From Novosphingobium sp. (GTDB lineage: Bacteria > Pseudomonadota > Alphaproteobacteria > Sphingomonadales > Sphingomonadaceae), in NCBI RefSeq assembly GCF_030696665.1, contig NZ_JAUYRV010000032.1:19301-83300 (forward strand): a DNA stretch of 64,000 bases, given 5' to 3'. The position numbers and the translations under genes were made by a program. The notes beneath the pieces were generated by a model that had not been told where the DNA came from, made no database searches, and saw only the letters and a list, made by a program, of their open reading frames with translations. Shown piece after piece: positions 17,164 through 25,480 of this stretch; the first letter of the stretch is position 1, and each line of letters begins with the position of its first letter.

Positions 17164-17892
17164 TTACAGGCCCAGCACTTCGGGCATGGTATAGCGGCCC
17201 GGCTTCTGGCCCAGCAACCATTCCGCCGCGCGCACCGCGCCTTTGGCAAAGATCGCGCGGTTTTCGGCGAGGTGCGAGAACGTCAGCCGTTCGTTGTCCG
17301 CCAGGAAATGCACCGAATGGTCACCCGCCACCGATCCACCACGCAATGATGCAAAGCCGATGGTTCCGGCCTGCCGTGTGCCGGTAATCCCGTCACGCCC
17401 GCGCACGGCTTCATCGGTGAGTGTGACGCCGCGTCCCTTGGCAGCCGCCTCGCCCAGCAGCAGTGCGGTGCCCGATGGCGCGTCCACTTTCATGCGGTGG
17501 TGCGTCTCGACAATCTCGATGTCCCAATCGTCGCCCAGCCTTTGCGCCGCTTCGCGCACCAGATGGGCGAGCAGCGTAACGCCGAGCGAGGTATTGCCAG
17601 TCTGCAGCACCGGAATGCTTACGGCAGCCGCATCGATCAGCCAGTGGTGGCGCTCTTCAAGGCCGGTGGTGCCAATCACGACAGGGATGCCCGCATGGAT
17701 CGCTGCGTCCAGATTGAACTCCAGCGCAGCGGGAGCGGAGAAATCGACCAGCACATCGCTTATCTTGGCCAGCGCGAGTGCGTCGCCGCCCTTATCGATG
17801 CCGCCGGCAAAGTCGTGCCCCGCAGCCGCTACTGCTGCCTGCAGCGCATTGCCCATTCGTCCAGCGCTGCCGATAATCCCGATTCTGGTCAT
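17164..17892 (-). CDS. dapB: 4-hydroxy-tetrahydrodipicolinate reductase
   Basis: A 242-residue enzyme of the lysine/diaminopimelate branch, reducing the DapA product with NAD(P)H. The N-terminal dinucleotide motif is IGIIGSAGRMG. The substrate-binding and catalytic block ETHHRMKVDAPSGTAL contains the conserved His and Lys. Length is slightly short of the E. coli enzyme (273), as usual for alphaproteobacteria. It leads the dapB-nth-lipoprotein operon and is divergent from the sirtuin gene with about 35 bp between starts, so the promoters must overlap. Confidence 0.95.
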   Translation of the reverse strand: MTRIGIIGSAGRMGNALQAAVAAAGHDFAGGIDKGGDALALAKISDVLVDFSAPAALEFNLDAAIHAGIPVVIGTTGLEERHHWLIDAAAVSIPVLQTGNTSLGVTLLAHLVREAAQRLGDDWDIEIVETHHRMKVDAPSGTALLLGEAAAKGRGVTLTDEAVRGRDGITGTRQAGTIGFASLRGGSVAGDHSVHFLADNERLTFSHLAENRAIFAKGAVRAAEWLLGQKPGRYTMPEVLGL

Positions 17893-17927
17893 TGCTTACC
17901 CCTTGCGTGGCGTGCTTCATGGTCGGG

Positions 17928-18641
17928 ATGAGCAAGCCGCGCAATATCGTGATCCTCACCGGGGCGGGAATTTCCGCAGAATCCGGCATTGATACCTTCC
18001 GGAGTGAAGGCGGAATGTGGGAGCAACACCGGGTGGAGGACGTCGCCACGCCCGAAGCTTTCGAGCGCGATCCTGACCTCGTCCTGCGATTCTACGACAT
18101 GCGGCGTGAGGCGATCCAGACAAAACAGCCCAACGCTGCCCACGTGGCGCTGGCCCGGCTGGACCGTGAATGGCCAAAGCGCGCAGGCGGGGATGTGCTG
18201 ATCGTGACGCAGAACGTGGATGACCTGCACGAGAGAGGCGGCGCGCTCAACGTTTTGCACATGCATGGTGAACACCTCAACGCGTGGTGCACCGCCTGCG
18301 ATACGCGCCACCGCTGGACCGGGCAGATGATCCATCGTCCCCCGTGCCCGGCGTGTGGATCGCCCGCCTTGCGCCCCGATGTCGTGTGGTTCGGCGAAGT
18401 GCCCTATCGCATGGAGGAAATTTACGCGGCGGTTTCCGCTGCTGACCTGTTCGTCTCGATCGGTACGTCTGGCGCGGTCTATCCGGCCGCAGGTCTTGTT
18501 CGCACAGCGCGCGATCTGGGAGCGCAGACGCTCGAACTTAATCTCGAGCGGTCAAAAGGGTCCGCATGGTTTCACGAAACCCGCCTTGGCCCGGCGTCGC
18601 AGATCGTGCCAGAATGGGTCGACGAAGTGCTTTCTTCATGA
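17928..18641 (+). CDS. cobB: NAD-dependent protein deacylase, SIRT5-type sirtuin
   Basis: A 237-residue sirtuin from the ATG at 17928. NAD-binding motif GAGISAESGIDTFR, catalytic region TQNVDDLHERGG and HMHGE are present. The zinc site is formed by CTAC and CPAC pairs. The YxxR pair (FYDMRR) typical of class III sirtuins is present, which in SIRT5 and E. coli CobB accommodates succinyl- and malonyl-lysine. It would therefore remove acyl groups from lysines, including acetyl. An in-frame start at 17892 lies on the dapB start and is unlikely. Confidence 0.9.
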   Translation: MSKPRNIVILTGAGISAESGIDTFRSEGGMWEQHRVEDVATPEAFERDPDLVLRFYDMRREAIQTKQPNAAHVALARLDREWPKRAGGDVLIVTQNVDDLHERGGALNVLHMHGEHLNAWCTACDTRHRWTGQMIHRPPCPACGSPALRPDVVWFGEVPYRMEEIYAAVSAADLFVSIGTSGAVYPAAGLVRTARDLGAQTLELNLERSKGSAWFHETRLGPASQIVPEWVDEVLSS

Positions 18642-18712
18642 AGTGCTGCCGGGCTGAATAAGGTTGATCGCCGCCCTACCGGCCAGCCGCGAATCATGCT
18701 ATCTACATCGGT

Positions 18713-19120
18713 GTGAACAACGCGATCCCCCACCTCGTCCCGATTTCCGTCGATCCCGCCGACATTGATTTCATGGGGCACGTCAACAACGCGTCCTACC
18801 TGAAGTGGGTGCAGGACGCGGTTATCGACCACTGGCGCGCAATTGCTCCTGCCGATGCGGTGGCGGCACACCTGTGGGTCGCGCTGAAACACGAGATCAC
18901 CTACCGCCGCCCGACCTTTCTGGACGACGCGGTGATTGCCCACGTGATCCTCGAAAAAGTGCAGGGCGCGCGCGCATTCTACGAAACGATCATCAAGCGC
19001 GGCGAAGACGTGCTGGCCGAAGTCAAATCGAGCTGGTGCTGCCTTGATGCCGAAACGCTCCGCCCGGCGCGGTTGGCGCGCGATCTGGTAGAGAAGTTCC
19101 TGCCTTCGTCAGCAGACTGA
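18713..19120 (+). CDS. acyl-CoA thioesterase, hotdog fold
   Basis: A 135-residue protein with a GTG start. The hotdog active-site pattern D-x-x-GHVNNASYLKWVQDA matches 4-hydroxybenzoyl-CoA thioesterase/YbgC-like enzymes; D19 region DIDFMGHVNN carries the catalytic aspartate. It would hydrolyse short or aromatic acyl-CoA esters in the cytoplasm. The substrate is not predictable. It follows the sirtuin by 71 bp on the same strand. Confidence 0.85.
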   Translation: MNNAIPHLVPISVDPADIDFMGHVNNASYLKWVQDAVIDHWRAIAPADAVAAHLWVALKHEITYRRPTFLDDAVIAHVILEKVQGARAFYETIIKRGEDVLAEVKSSWCCLDAETLRPARLARDLVEKFLPSSAD

Positions 19121-19177
19121 ACCGTCCGGCAGACGCAATACACCAATCGTTGACCTTGCGCGGATAGTTCTGCGCAA

Positions 19178-19495
19178 ATGATTGATTCGCTTGCCGCACT
19201 CCTGACGCCCGAAAAAATCATGATGGCGCTCGTCATCATGAACGCTATCGCCTTCGCGTCATTCGGCATCGACAAGTGGAAAGCCCGCAACGCGCGCTGG
19301 CGCATCAGCGAGGGAACCTTGCTTCAGCTCGCCCTACTTGGCGGGACGCCAGGGGCCTATCTTGGCCGCCGCGTGTTTCGCCACAAGACCCGCAAGCAGC
19401 CTTTTGTGCGCAATCTGCACACCATTGCGTTCCTGCAGGTCATGGGGATCGTGGGCTGGAACGCTTGGGATCTGGCCAACCAGTTCTGGAAGTAA
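19178..19495 (+). CDS. DUF1294 family membrane protein
   Basis: A 105-residue protein. The signature of DUF1294 is present: FGIDKWKARNARWRISE, then LLGGTPGAYLGRRVFRHKT and FVRNLH. Two to three hydrophobic segments (about residues 13-32, 48-66 and 83-100) suggest an inner-membrane protein. Function is unknown. It converges on the small HTH-like gene with a 3-bp gap. Confidence 0.85.
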   Translation: MIDSLAALLTPEKIMMALVIMNAIAFASFGIDKWKARNARWRISEGTLLQLALLGGTPGAYLGRRVFRHKTRKQPFVRNLHTIAFLQVMGIVGWNAWDLANQFWK

Positions 19496-19498
19496 CGG

Positions 19499-19681
19499 TC
19501 AGCGCAACTTGGCAATGCTCAAGCTGTCGTTCTTGGCGCGCAGCTTCACCGATTCCTCACTGCGGGTAAGCGCCTTCGCGATGGCTTTGAGGGCCATGCC
19601 TTTCTTTGCCAGCGTATGCAGCTTCTGGATTTCATCGGCAGTCCATGCCTGCTTGTGGCGTTCAAAGCGTTCGGCGGCCAT
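19499..19681 (-). CDS. small SANT/HTH-like DNA-binding protein, hypothetical
   Basis: A 60-residue basic protein from the ATG at 19681. The sequence WTADEIQKLHTLAKKGMALK followed by IAKALTRSEESVKLRA reads as a short Myb/SANT-like three-helix or HTH unit. It lies 11 bp after ubiG and is probably co-transcribed with it. Upstream in-frame sequence to 19768 is ubiG coding DNA. Possible roles are a small transcription factor or nucleoid-associated protein; this is inference only. Confidence 0.7.
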   Translation of the reverse strand: MAAERFERHKQAWTADEIQKLHTLAKKGMALKAIAKALTRSEESVKLRAKNDSLSIAKLR

Positions 19682-19692
19682 CGGTCTTCTCC

Positions 19693-20427
19693 CTAGCCGC
19701 GCGTCGCGGTGACAATGTAGTTGAGCGCAAGGTCGTCCGACAGGTGCAAGCCTCGCGATACGCTCCACGCAATGCCCAGCGGATTGCCCATCTTCAGCCC
19801 TGCTGAATCAAGCAGGTCATGCAGCTCCACCGGCGTAATGAAATCGTCCCAGTGGTGCGTACCCTTTGGCACCATGCCAAGGCCTTCGGCCCCTTCCACC
19901 AGCAGCAGGCGTGACCGCGTGGTGCGGTTGGGGGTGGAGAGGATCATCAGCCCGCCGGGTGCCAGTGCAGCTTCCAGTGCTCCAACGAACGCCGGCTTGT
20001 CGGCCACATGCTCGATCACTTCCATCGATGTGACCAGATCATATCCGGCAAGGCCCAGCTGGCCCACGTCACCGCAGCGGTAATCGATAGAAAGACCTGA
20101 CCCTTGGGCATGAACACGCGCGGCGGCGATGTTCTCCTCTGCCGCATCAACCCCGGTTACCTCCGCGCCAAGCCGGGCCAGCGGCTCGCACAGCAGCCCT
20201 GCTCCACAACCCACGTCAAGCGCCTTGCGCCCTGCCAATGGCTTTACCCCGCGCGAATCGCTGCCGAAGTGCGCGTCAATCGCATCGCGGATGAAGCCAA
20301 GCCGCACCGGGTTCAGCTTGTGCAGCATGGCTGACGAACCCTTGGGATTCCACCAGTCCGCCGCCAGCTTGCCGAAGTGGGCGGCTTCATCTGGCCGAAT
20401 GGTATGCGCAGAGGTTGCATTGCTCAT
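19693..20427 (-). CDS. ubiG: bifunctional 3-demethylubiquinone 3-O-methyltransferase/2-polyprenyl-6-hydroxyphenol methylase
   Basis: A 244-residue SAM-dependent methyltransferase catalysing both O-methylations in ubiquinone synthesis. SAM motif I is ALDVGCGAGLLCEPLARLGAEVTG, shown here from ALDVGCGAG onward; motif post I is VTGVDAAEENI. The UbiG-specific N-terminus AAHFGKLAADWWNPKG and central SMEVIEHVADK are present. It is divergent from lysC. Confidence 0.95.
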   Translation of the reverse strand: MSNATSAHTIRPDEAAHFGKLAADWWNPKGSSAMLHKLNPVRLGFIRDAIDAHFGSDSRGVKPLAGRKALDVGCGAGLLCEPLARLGAEVTGVDAAEENIAAARVHAQGSGLSIDYRCGDVGQLGLAGYDLVTSMEVIEHVADKPAFVGALEAALAPGGLMILSTPNRTTRSRLLLVEGAEGLGMVPKGTHHWDDFITPVELHDLLDSAGLKMGNPLGIAWSVSRGLHLSDDLALNYIVTATRG

Positions 20428-20511
20428 AACCCGTCCCTAAAGCGCCCGCGCCGCATGGTCCACTGGCCTTGCGGGAAAGATTCTTTCGTAGACCAAGCTG
20501 GGAGCAATACC

Positions 20512-21768
20512 TTGGCCCGCATCGTGATGAAATTCGGCGGCACCTCGATGGCCGGAACCGAGCGCATCCGCCGCGTGGCGCGCATTGTGCAGCGCCAGCA
20601 GGCAGCGGGGCACGAAGTTGCGGTGGTCGTATCGGCGATGGCCGGGGAAACCGACCGCCTCGTCAACTTCTGCCGCGAAGCCAATCCGCTTTACGATCCT
20701 GCTGAGTACGACGTGGTCGTGGCGAGTGGCGAGCAAGTAACCTCGGGCCTTTTGGCCATGCATCTGCAGGCCTTGGGCTGCAAGGCGCGCTCGTGGCTTG
20801 GCTGGCAAGTGCCGATCAAGACCGATGACGCCCACGCCAAGGCGCGCATTGAGGATATCGACGCCGATGCGCTGATGGCCAGCATGGCTTCGGGCGAGAT
20901 TGCGGTGATCCCCGGTTTTCAGGGCGTTGCCCCCACCGGGCGCGTAACCACGCTGGGCCGTGGCGGGTCCGATACTTCGGCGGTGGCCGTGGCAGCGGCG
21001 GTGAAGGCTGATCGCTGCGACATCTACACCGATGTCGACGGCGTCTATACCACCGACCCGCGCATCGTCGCCAAGGCGCGCAAGCTGAAGAACGTGACTT
21101 ACGAGGAAATGCTCGAACTGGCTTCGGTCGGCTCGAAAGTGTTGCAAACCCGCTCGGTCAGCCTTGCCATGAAGGAACGTGTGCGGGTGCAGGTGCTGTC
21201 CTCGTTCATCGACGACGATGCGCCTGCCGCCGATACGATTCCCGGTACTATGATCGTTTCCGACGAGGAACTTGAAGGACTTGATATGGAACGCCAGCTG
21301 ATCACCGGCATCGCTGCCGACAAGAACGAAGCCAAGATCACCCTGACGCGCATCGCTGATCGTCCCGGCGCGGTCGCCGCGATCTTCGGGCCACTGGCTG
21401 CTGCCAACATCAACGTCGACATGATTATCCAGAATATCGCCAAGGATCGTGGCGAAACCGACGTGACGTTCACCGTGCCCATCTCAGACCTCGCTCGCAC
21501 ACAAGCGCTGCTGGAAGAGCGCAAGGACACCATCGGTTATTACCGGATGCTGGCCAACAGCAAGGTTGCAAAGATCACCGTCGTCGGCGTCGGCATGCGC
21601 AGCCATGCTGGCGTTGCCGCCACGATGTTCCGTGCGCTGGCCGATCGCGGCATCAACATTCAGGCGATCACCACCAGCGAGATCAAGGTTTCGGTGCTGA
21701 TCGATGAGGACGAAACCGAGCTGGCCGTCCGCGTGCTGCATACTGCTTATGAGATGGATGGCGAGTAA
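20512..21768 (+). CDS. lysC: aspartate kinase
   Basis: A 418-residue enzyme performing the first step to lysine, threonine and methionine. The kinase domain begins ARIVMKFGGTSMAG and contains TLGRGGSDTSAVAVAAA. Two C-terminal ACT domains (ADRPGAVAAIFGPLAAANIN and VGMRSHAGVAATMFRALAD) provide feedback inhibition. The TTG at 20512, with GGAG about 8 bp upstream, gives the family start; an ATG at 20527 would cut into the first strand. A terminator follows. Three pathway genes (lysC, dapB, hom) are in the window but are not linked in one operon. Confidence 0.94.
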   Translation: MARIVMKFGGTSMAGTERIRRVARIVQRQQAAGHEVAVVVSAMAGETDRLVNFCREANPLYDPAEYDVVVASGEQVTSGLLAMHLQALGCKARSWLGWQVPIKTDDAHAKARIEDIDADALMASMASGEIAVIPGFQGVAPTGRVTTLGRGGSDTSAVAVAAAVKADRCDIYTDVDGVYTTDPRIVAKARKLKNVTYEEMLELASVGSKVLQTRSVSLAMKERVRVQVLSSFIDDDAPAADTIPGTMIVSDEELEGLDMERQLITGIAADKNEAKITLTRIADRPGAVAAIFGPLAAANINVDMIIQNIAKDRGETDVTFTVPISDLARTQALLEERKDTIGYYRMLANSKVAKITVVGVGMRSHAGVAATMFRALADRGINIQAITTSEIKVSVLIDEDETELAVRVLHTAYEMDGE

Positions 21769-21793
21769 GCCTCTTCCAAGCGGAAAGTGAAGG

Positions 21794-21820
21794 AAACCCC
21801 GGCTGAACGGCCGGGGTTTT
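21794..21820 (+). terminator. rho-independent terminator after lysC
   Basis: AACCCCGGC, a TGAACG loop and GCCGGGGTT form a 9-bp stem followed by TTTT. It lies 26 bp after the lysC stop and faces the convergent glycosyltransferase gene. Confidence 0.85.
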
Positions 21821-21836
21821 CGCGTTCAGGGCGCCA

Positions 21837-23429
21837 CTACTCCGGCTTCAGCGTGAACGCCGCAATCTGGCGGACAGGCAGATTGGGCCGGGCTTCGGCA
21901 TACCAGACGAACCAGTGCGCTTCGAGGCGTGCAGGGTCTCCACCGTTCGCCGCAACGGCCTTGCGCATGCTGTCTTCGACCCTTGCTGGGGAATAGCCGC
22001 GCACATCGGCGGTGACGGCGAGGACCGGACAGGAATCGTTCCCGGCTATCCGGGCCGCAACCAGTGCGCGCGGCGCAAAGTCTGGCGCGTAGCGGCCTTG
22101 GATCAGCGGGAATGCAATGAAGCGATGGCGCGCCTGCGGATCGTAGTAACCAAACCGCTCTTGCAACAGCACGCGAACGCCTTCGCCGGTGGCCAACTCG
22201 ATCCGCCCCGCTGAGGGCGCATCGCGCAGTACCGGAATCACAGCGCTCCGGCAGCCGGGGAGAGTGGCGAGATGCCGAGCAAGGCCGCGAAAATCGGCCC
22301 GGCTTGGCAAAGGTGTCAGGCCCTGCCAGCTCAACAGCCACGCGGCGGAAAGTGCGACGGCGGCCAACAGCCCGGCGGACACCAAGCGCGGAAAATCGCG
22401 CAGGGCGCGGTCCAGCAGCCCGACTAGCCCACACCAGCCAAGCACCAGCCCGACTTGCGGCCCGCGATAGTTGAGACTCGGCACGATCAGCGTGACGGCA
22501 ACACCCGCCAGCGTCACCATCAGCGGCCCCGCCAATAGCGCAGCATCGTGCAGCAGGGTCCGTCTATCCGAAGCGTTGGTTGCACCGCGGCGCAGCGCGT
22601 ATGCGATGGCCGCGCCCGCAACCAACAGTGCAGGCCCCAGCAACAGAGGTAAACCGGCAGACCGCAACCCGATCATCACATGGTTGCGCAGGAAACCCGG
22701 TTGAGGATCGAACAGCAGGCCGGACGATTCAAAATCGTGGAACAGCAGAACCTGCGCCAGATAGGCCGCCCCGGCCATCGCAACACCAGCCAGCGCGGCG
22801 AATGCGACCTTCCAGCGATCAGGCCGGATCAGCGCCAGCGCGAGGCACAGCCACGATGCTGCATAGAGCGCAAACAGGTGCATGGCGGCAGCAATCGTGG
22901 CCGACAGGAAGAACAGCAGCGGCCAGCCGCCCCATTCTTTCCGCTCAGGCGCTTGCGCAACCAGCCGCGAAGAGGCGAACGCCGCAAGCGCCAGCATCAG
23001 CGCAACCACGGCATAGGACCGCACCTCGCCCGCATGCTCGGTCCAGAAGCGGCTGGACACCAGCAGCATGACGACGAACAGGCGCGGCAGCAGCGCGGTT
23101 CCTTTGCGCGGGAGCAGGACGAGTGCAGCCAGCAATCCGAGCGAGCATAACGCAGGCAGCAAGCGCGCCGCCACTTCGCCAAAGCCGAACAGGTGCGTCC
23201 AGCCCCACAGCAGCGCATAAAACGTGGGCGGATGTGTGTCCCAAGCAGCCGTCGCCAGCATCGTACCGAACTCCGGCATCCGCGCGAGGTTCATCGAGAA
23301 CAGTTCGTCCTGCCAGAAGCTGTTGATCGCAAGGCTTGCCCAAAGCCGCCACAGCGCAAGGGCGATAACGAACAGCGCAACGGCGCAAGCCACGCGAGGG
23401 ATCAGGCGCTGCAGTTGCATCTTGTCCAC
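21837..23429 (-). CDS. polytopic membrane glycosyltransferase, ArnT/GT39-like (GT-C fold)
   Basis: A 530-residue protein with about ten hydrophobic segments over residues 12-390 and a soluble C-terminal part. The first periplasmic loop has the GT-C pattern SFWQDELFSMNLARM with an Asp-Glu pair, followed by WDTHPPTFYALLWGW, which resembles the D-E and HPPLYY motifs of ArnT/PMT-like enzymes using polyprenyl-phosphate sugars. The acceptor is unknown (lipid A, protein or glycan are possible). It stands alone, converging on lysC. Confidence 0.75.
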   Translation of the reverse strand: MDKMQLQRLIPRVACAVALFVIALALWRLWASLAINSFWQDELFSMNLARMPEFGTMLATAAWDTHPPTFYALLWGWTHLFGFGEVAARLLPALCSLGLLAALVLLPRKGTALLPRLFVVMLLVSSRFWTEHAGEVRSYAVVALMLALAAFASSRLVAQAPERKEWGGWPLLFFLSATIAAAMHLFALYAASWLCLALALIRPDRWKVAFAALAGVAMAGAAYLAQVLLFHDFESSGLLFDPQPGFLRNHVMIGLRSAGLPLLLGPALLVAGAAIAYALRRGATNASDRRTLLHDAALLAGPLMVTLAGVAVTLIVPSLNYRGPQVGLVLGWCGLVGLLDRALRDFPRLVSAGLLAAVALSAAWLLSWQGLTPLPSRADFRGLARHLATLPGCRSAVIPVLRDAPSAGRIELATGEGVRVLLQERFGYYDPQARHRFIAFPLIQGRYAPDFAPRALVAARIAGNDSCPVLAVTADVRGYSPARVEDSMRKAVAANGGDPARLEAHWFVWYAEARPNLPVRQIAAFTLKPE

Positions 23430-23451
23430 GCGGCCCCTCGGCTTGCTCCGC

Positions 23452-24147
23452 TCACCGTATGAGCAAGCCCCAGCCCGAAAGCAATTGCTCGGCCTGTTCG
23501 CGCGAGATTACCGCGCCGCGAAAGACGCGGGCGTCTTCGAGTTGCAGCCCGCCCAGATCGGCCCCACGCAAGTCCGCGCCCATGAACTGCGCGCCGTCCA
23601 GATTGGCTTCACGCAAGCTGCAGCCTTCCAGCACCGCCCCGCGAAAATCACATTTGGTGAGGTCTGCCTGCGCCAGATCAAGCCGTTTCAGCACTTCCTT
23701 GCGGAAGGACAGGCCGGGCAGCCGCGCGCCGACGAGCAGTACTTCCTCAAACGCAAAGCCCATGCCCTTCGCCAGATGGAAGTCGGCCCCGGTCAGCCGG
23801 GTTGACGTGAAACGGGTCGATGCAATGTTGGCGCGCCGAAACGCTGCATTGTTGAAATCACAGGCAGAAATCTGCGCCTCACCAAGGTCGGCCCCGGTGA
23901 AGTTGGCAAACGGACCCTTGCATCCGCGCCATTGGGTGCCCCCGAGCTTCGTCCCGGTGAGGTCCGCGTGGCGCAAAGCACATCGTTCGAACGTCCAGCC
24001 CGACAGATCGAGCTTGGACAGATCAACCTCACCCACGTCGCAATCGATCAGGTGGTGAACGCCGTGGCTCGCCATATCGGCAATGTCCGGGCGGCCAAGC
24101 GTCTGGCCGGTCAGCGTGCGGGCAGGAGAAACTTCGTTCATGGCCAT
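23452..24147 (-). CDS. pentapeptide repeat protein, Qnr-like
   Basis: A 231-residue protein built largely of A(D/N)LXX-type pentapeptide repeats, for example LDLSGWTFERCALRHADLTG and ANLDGAQFMGADLRGADLGG. The repeats run from about residue 38 to 215 with a break near 125-150 (KGMGFAFEEVLLVG). Size and the central break resemble Qnr proteins, which mimic DNA and shield gyrase from quinolones, but such proteins have many other or unknown roles. It ends 23 bp before the glycosyltransferase start. A hairpin lies in its leader. Confidence 0.8.
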   Translation of the reverse strand: MAMNEVSPARTLTGQTLGRPDIADMASHGVHHLIDCDVGEVDLSKLDLSGWTFERCALRHADLTGTKLGGTQWRGCKGPFANFTGADLGEAQISACDFNNAAFRRANIASTRFTSTRLTGADFHLAKGMGFAFEEVLLVGARLPGLSFRKEVLKRLDLAQADLTKCDFRGAVLEGCSLREANLDGAQFMGADLRGADLGGLQLEDARVFRGAVISREQAEQLLSGWGLLIR

Positions 24148-24181
24148 GCCCTAGGGCAACCACACCGCCAACCAAAGCGAA

Positions 24182-24221
24182 ACCCCGCCTCCCGGTCCGA
24201 TCCGGAACCGAAAGGCGGGGT
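24182..24221 (-). promoter_or_regulatory. attenuator-like hairpin in the leader of the pentapeptide gene
   Basis: ACCCCGCCT and AGGCGGGGT (24182-24190 and 24213-24221) form a 9-bp GC-rich stem. On the minus strand it is followed by TTTCGCTTTGG and lies 35 bp before the pentapeptide-protein ATG. It could be a leader attenuator or just local structure. The rest of the 300-bp divergent gap (24148-24447) shows no ORF that looks real. Confidence 0.3.
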
Positions 24222-24447
24222 GCGACCCGGGGCCTGCCCGATGAGGGGGAGATTGAGCATTTCGGCCCGGGAGCCGTGGCGGCGTTTCGCCTGCCTGTCA
24301 TCGCAATAGGCCCGCCCATGTGATTGGCAAAACGAGTTAAAGCGGACACTGTGATCGCCCAGGGCTATCAAGGCGCAAGTCATGCCTTGTTGCCGACACG
24401 AACCGGCCCTAAAGCGCGGCGAAATTTCCGGACGGGAACCAAGACTT

Positions 24448-25458
24448 ATGACTTCCAGCCCCAAGACTTCTGCAATGATGCGTCGCGGCGCGGAGTTCCT
24501 CGGAACCGAACATGCCATACTGTGCGGGGCGATGAGCTGGGTTTCCGAGCGCAATCTGGTGTCGGCCATCAGCAACGCGGGCGGCTTTGGCGTGATAGCC
24601 TGTGGGGCGATGACGCCTGATCTGCTGGATACCGAAATCGCGGCGACCAAAGCGCTGACCGACAAGCCGTTTGGCGTGAACCTCATCACCATGCACCCGA
24701 TGATGTTCGATCTGATCGCGGTCTGTGCCAAGCACAAGGTCGGCCACGTGGTGCTGGCGGGCGGCATTCCGCCCAAGGGCAGCGTCGAGGCGATCAAGGC
24801 ATTCGGCGCCAAGGTGTTGGTCTTCGCGCCTACGCTCGCACTGGCCAAGAAGCTGCTGCGCTCCGGCGCGGACGCCTTGGTCATCGAAGGTTCGGAAGCA
24901 GGCGGCCACATCGGGCCGGTTTCCACCTCTGTCCTCGCGCAGGAATTCCTGCCGTCGCTGGCAGAAGACCACGTCGTGTTTGTCGCAGGTGGCATCGGCC
25001 GGGGCGAGATGATCGCCAGCTATCTGGAAATGGGTGCCAGCGGCGTTCAACTCGGCACGCGCTTTGCCTGCGCCACCGAATCCATCGCGCATCCGGCATT
25101 CAAGGCCGCATTTTTCCGAGGTAATGCGCGCGATGCGATTGCATCGGTGCAAGTCGATCCGCGCCTCCCAGTGATCCCGGTGCGTGCGCTGAAGAACAAG
25201 GGCACCGAGGAATTCACCGCCAAGCAGGTGGAAGTGGCCAAGCGGCTGGACGAAGGCCTGATCGACATGGGCGAGGCCCAGCTTGAGATCGAGCACTTCT
25301 GGGCAGGCGCACTGCGCCGCGCGGTGATTGATGGTGATGTTGAGCGCGGTTCGGTCATGGCCGGGCAATCGGTCGGGATGGTCAACAAGGAAGAGCCGGT
25401 GGCCGAAATCATCGCGCAACTCATGGCTGAAAGCGAGATAGCGCTCTCGCGGCGCTGA
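24448..25458 (+). CDS. nitronate monooxygenase-like FMN protein (2-nitropropane dioxygenase family)
   Basis: A 336-residue TIM-barrel protein. FMN-binding features include GAMSWVSERNLVSAISNAGG, GSEAGGHIGP and FVAGGIGRGEMIASYLEMGASGVQLGTRF. The family oxidises alkyl nitronates, but many members act on other substrates or serve as enoyl reductase-like FabK proteins. The GG-H-G segment (EAGGHIGP) carries the phosphate-binding and catalytic His. The start at 24448 is chosen because upstream sequence is not family-like. The MFS pump follows after 22 bp, so the two may be co-transcribed. Confidence 0.85.
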   Translation: MTSSPKTSAMMRRGAEFLGTEHAILCGAMSWVSERNLVSAISNAGGFGVIACGAMTPDLLDTEIAATKALTDKPFGVNLITMHPMMFDLIAVCAKHKVGHVVLAGGIPPKGSVEAIKAFGAKVLVFAPTLALAKKLLRSGADALVIEGSEAGGHIGPVSTSVLAQEFLPSLAEDHVVFVAGGIGRGEMIASYLEMGASGVQLGTRFACATESIAHPAFKAAFFRGNARDAIASVQVDPRLPVIPVRALKNKGTEEFTAKQVEVAKRLDEGLIDMGEAQLEIEHFWAGALRRAVIDGDVERGSVMAGQSVGMVNKEEPVAEIIAQLMAESEIALSRR

Positions 25459-25480
25459 TCGCGATGGCGCGTTAATCGAG

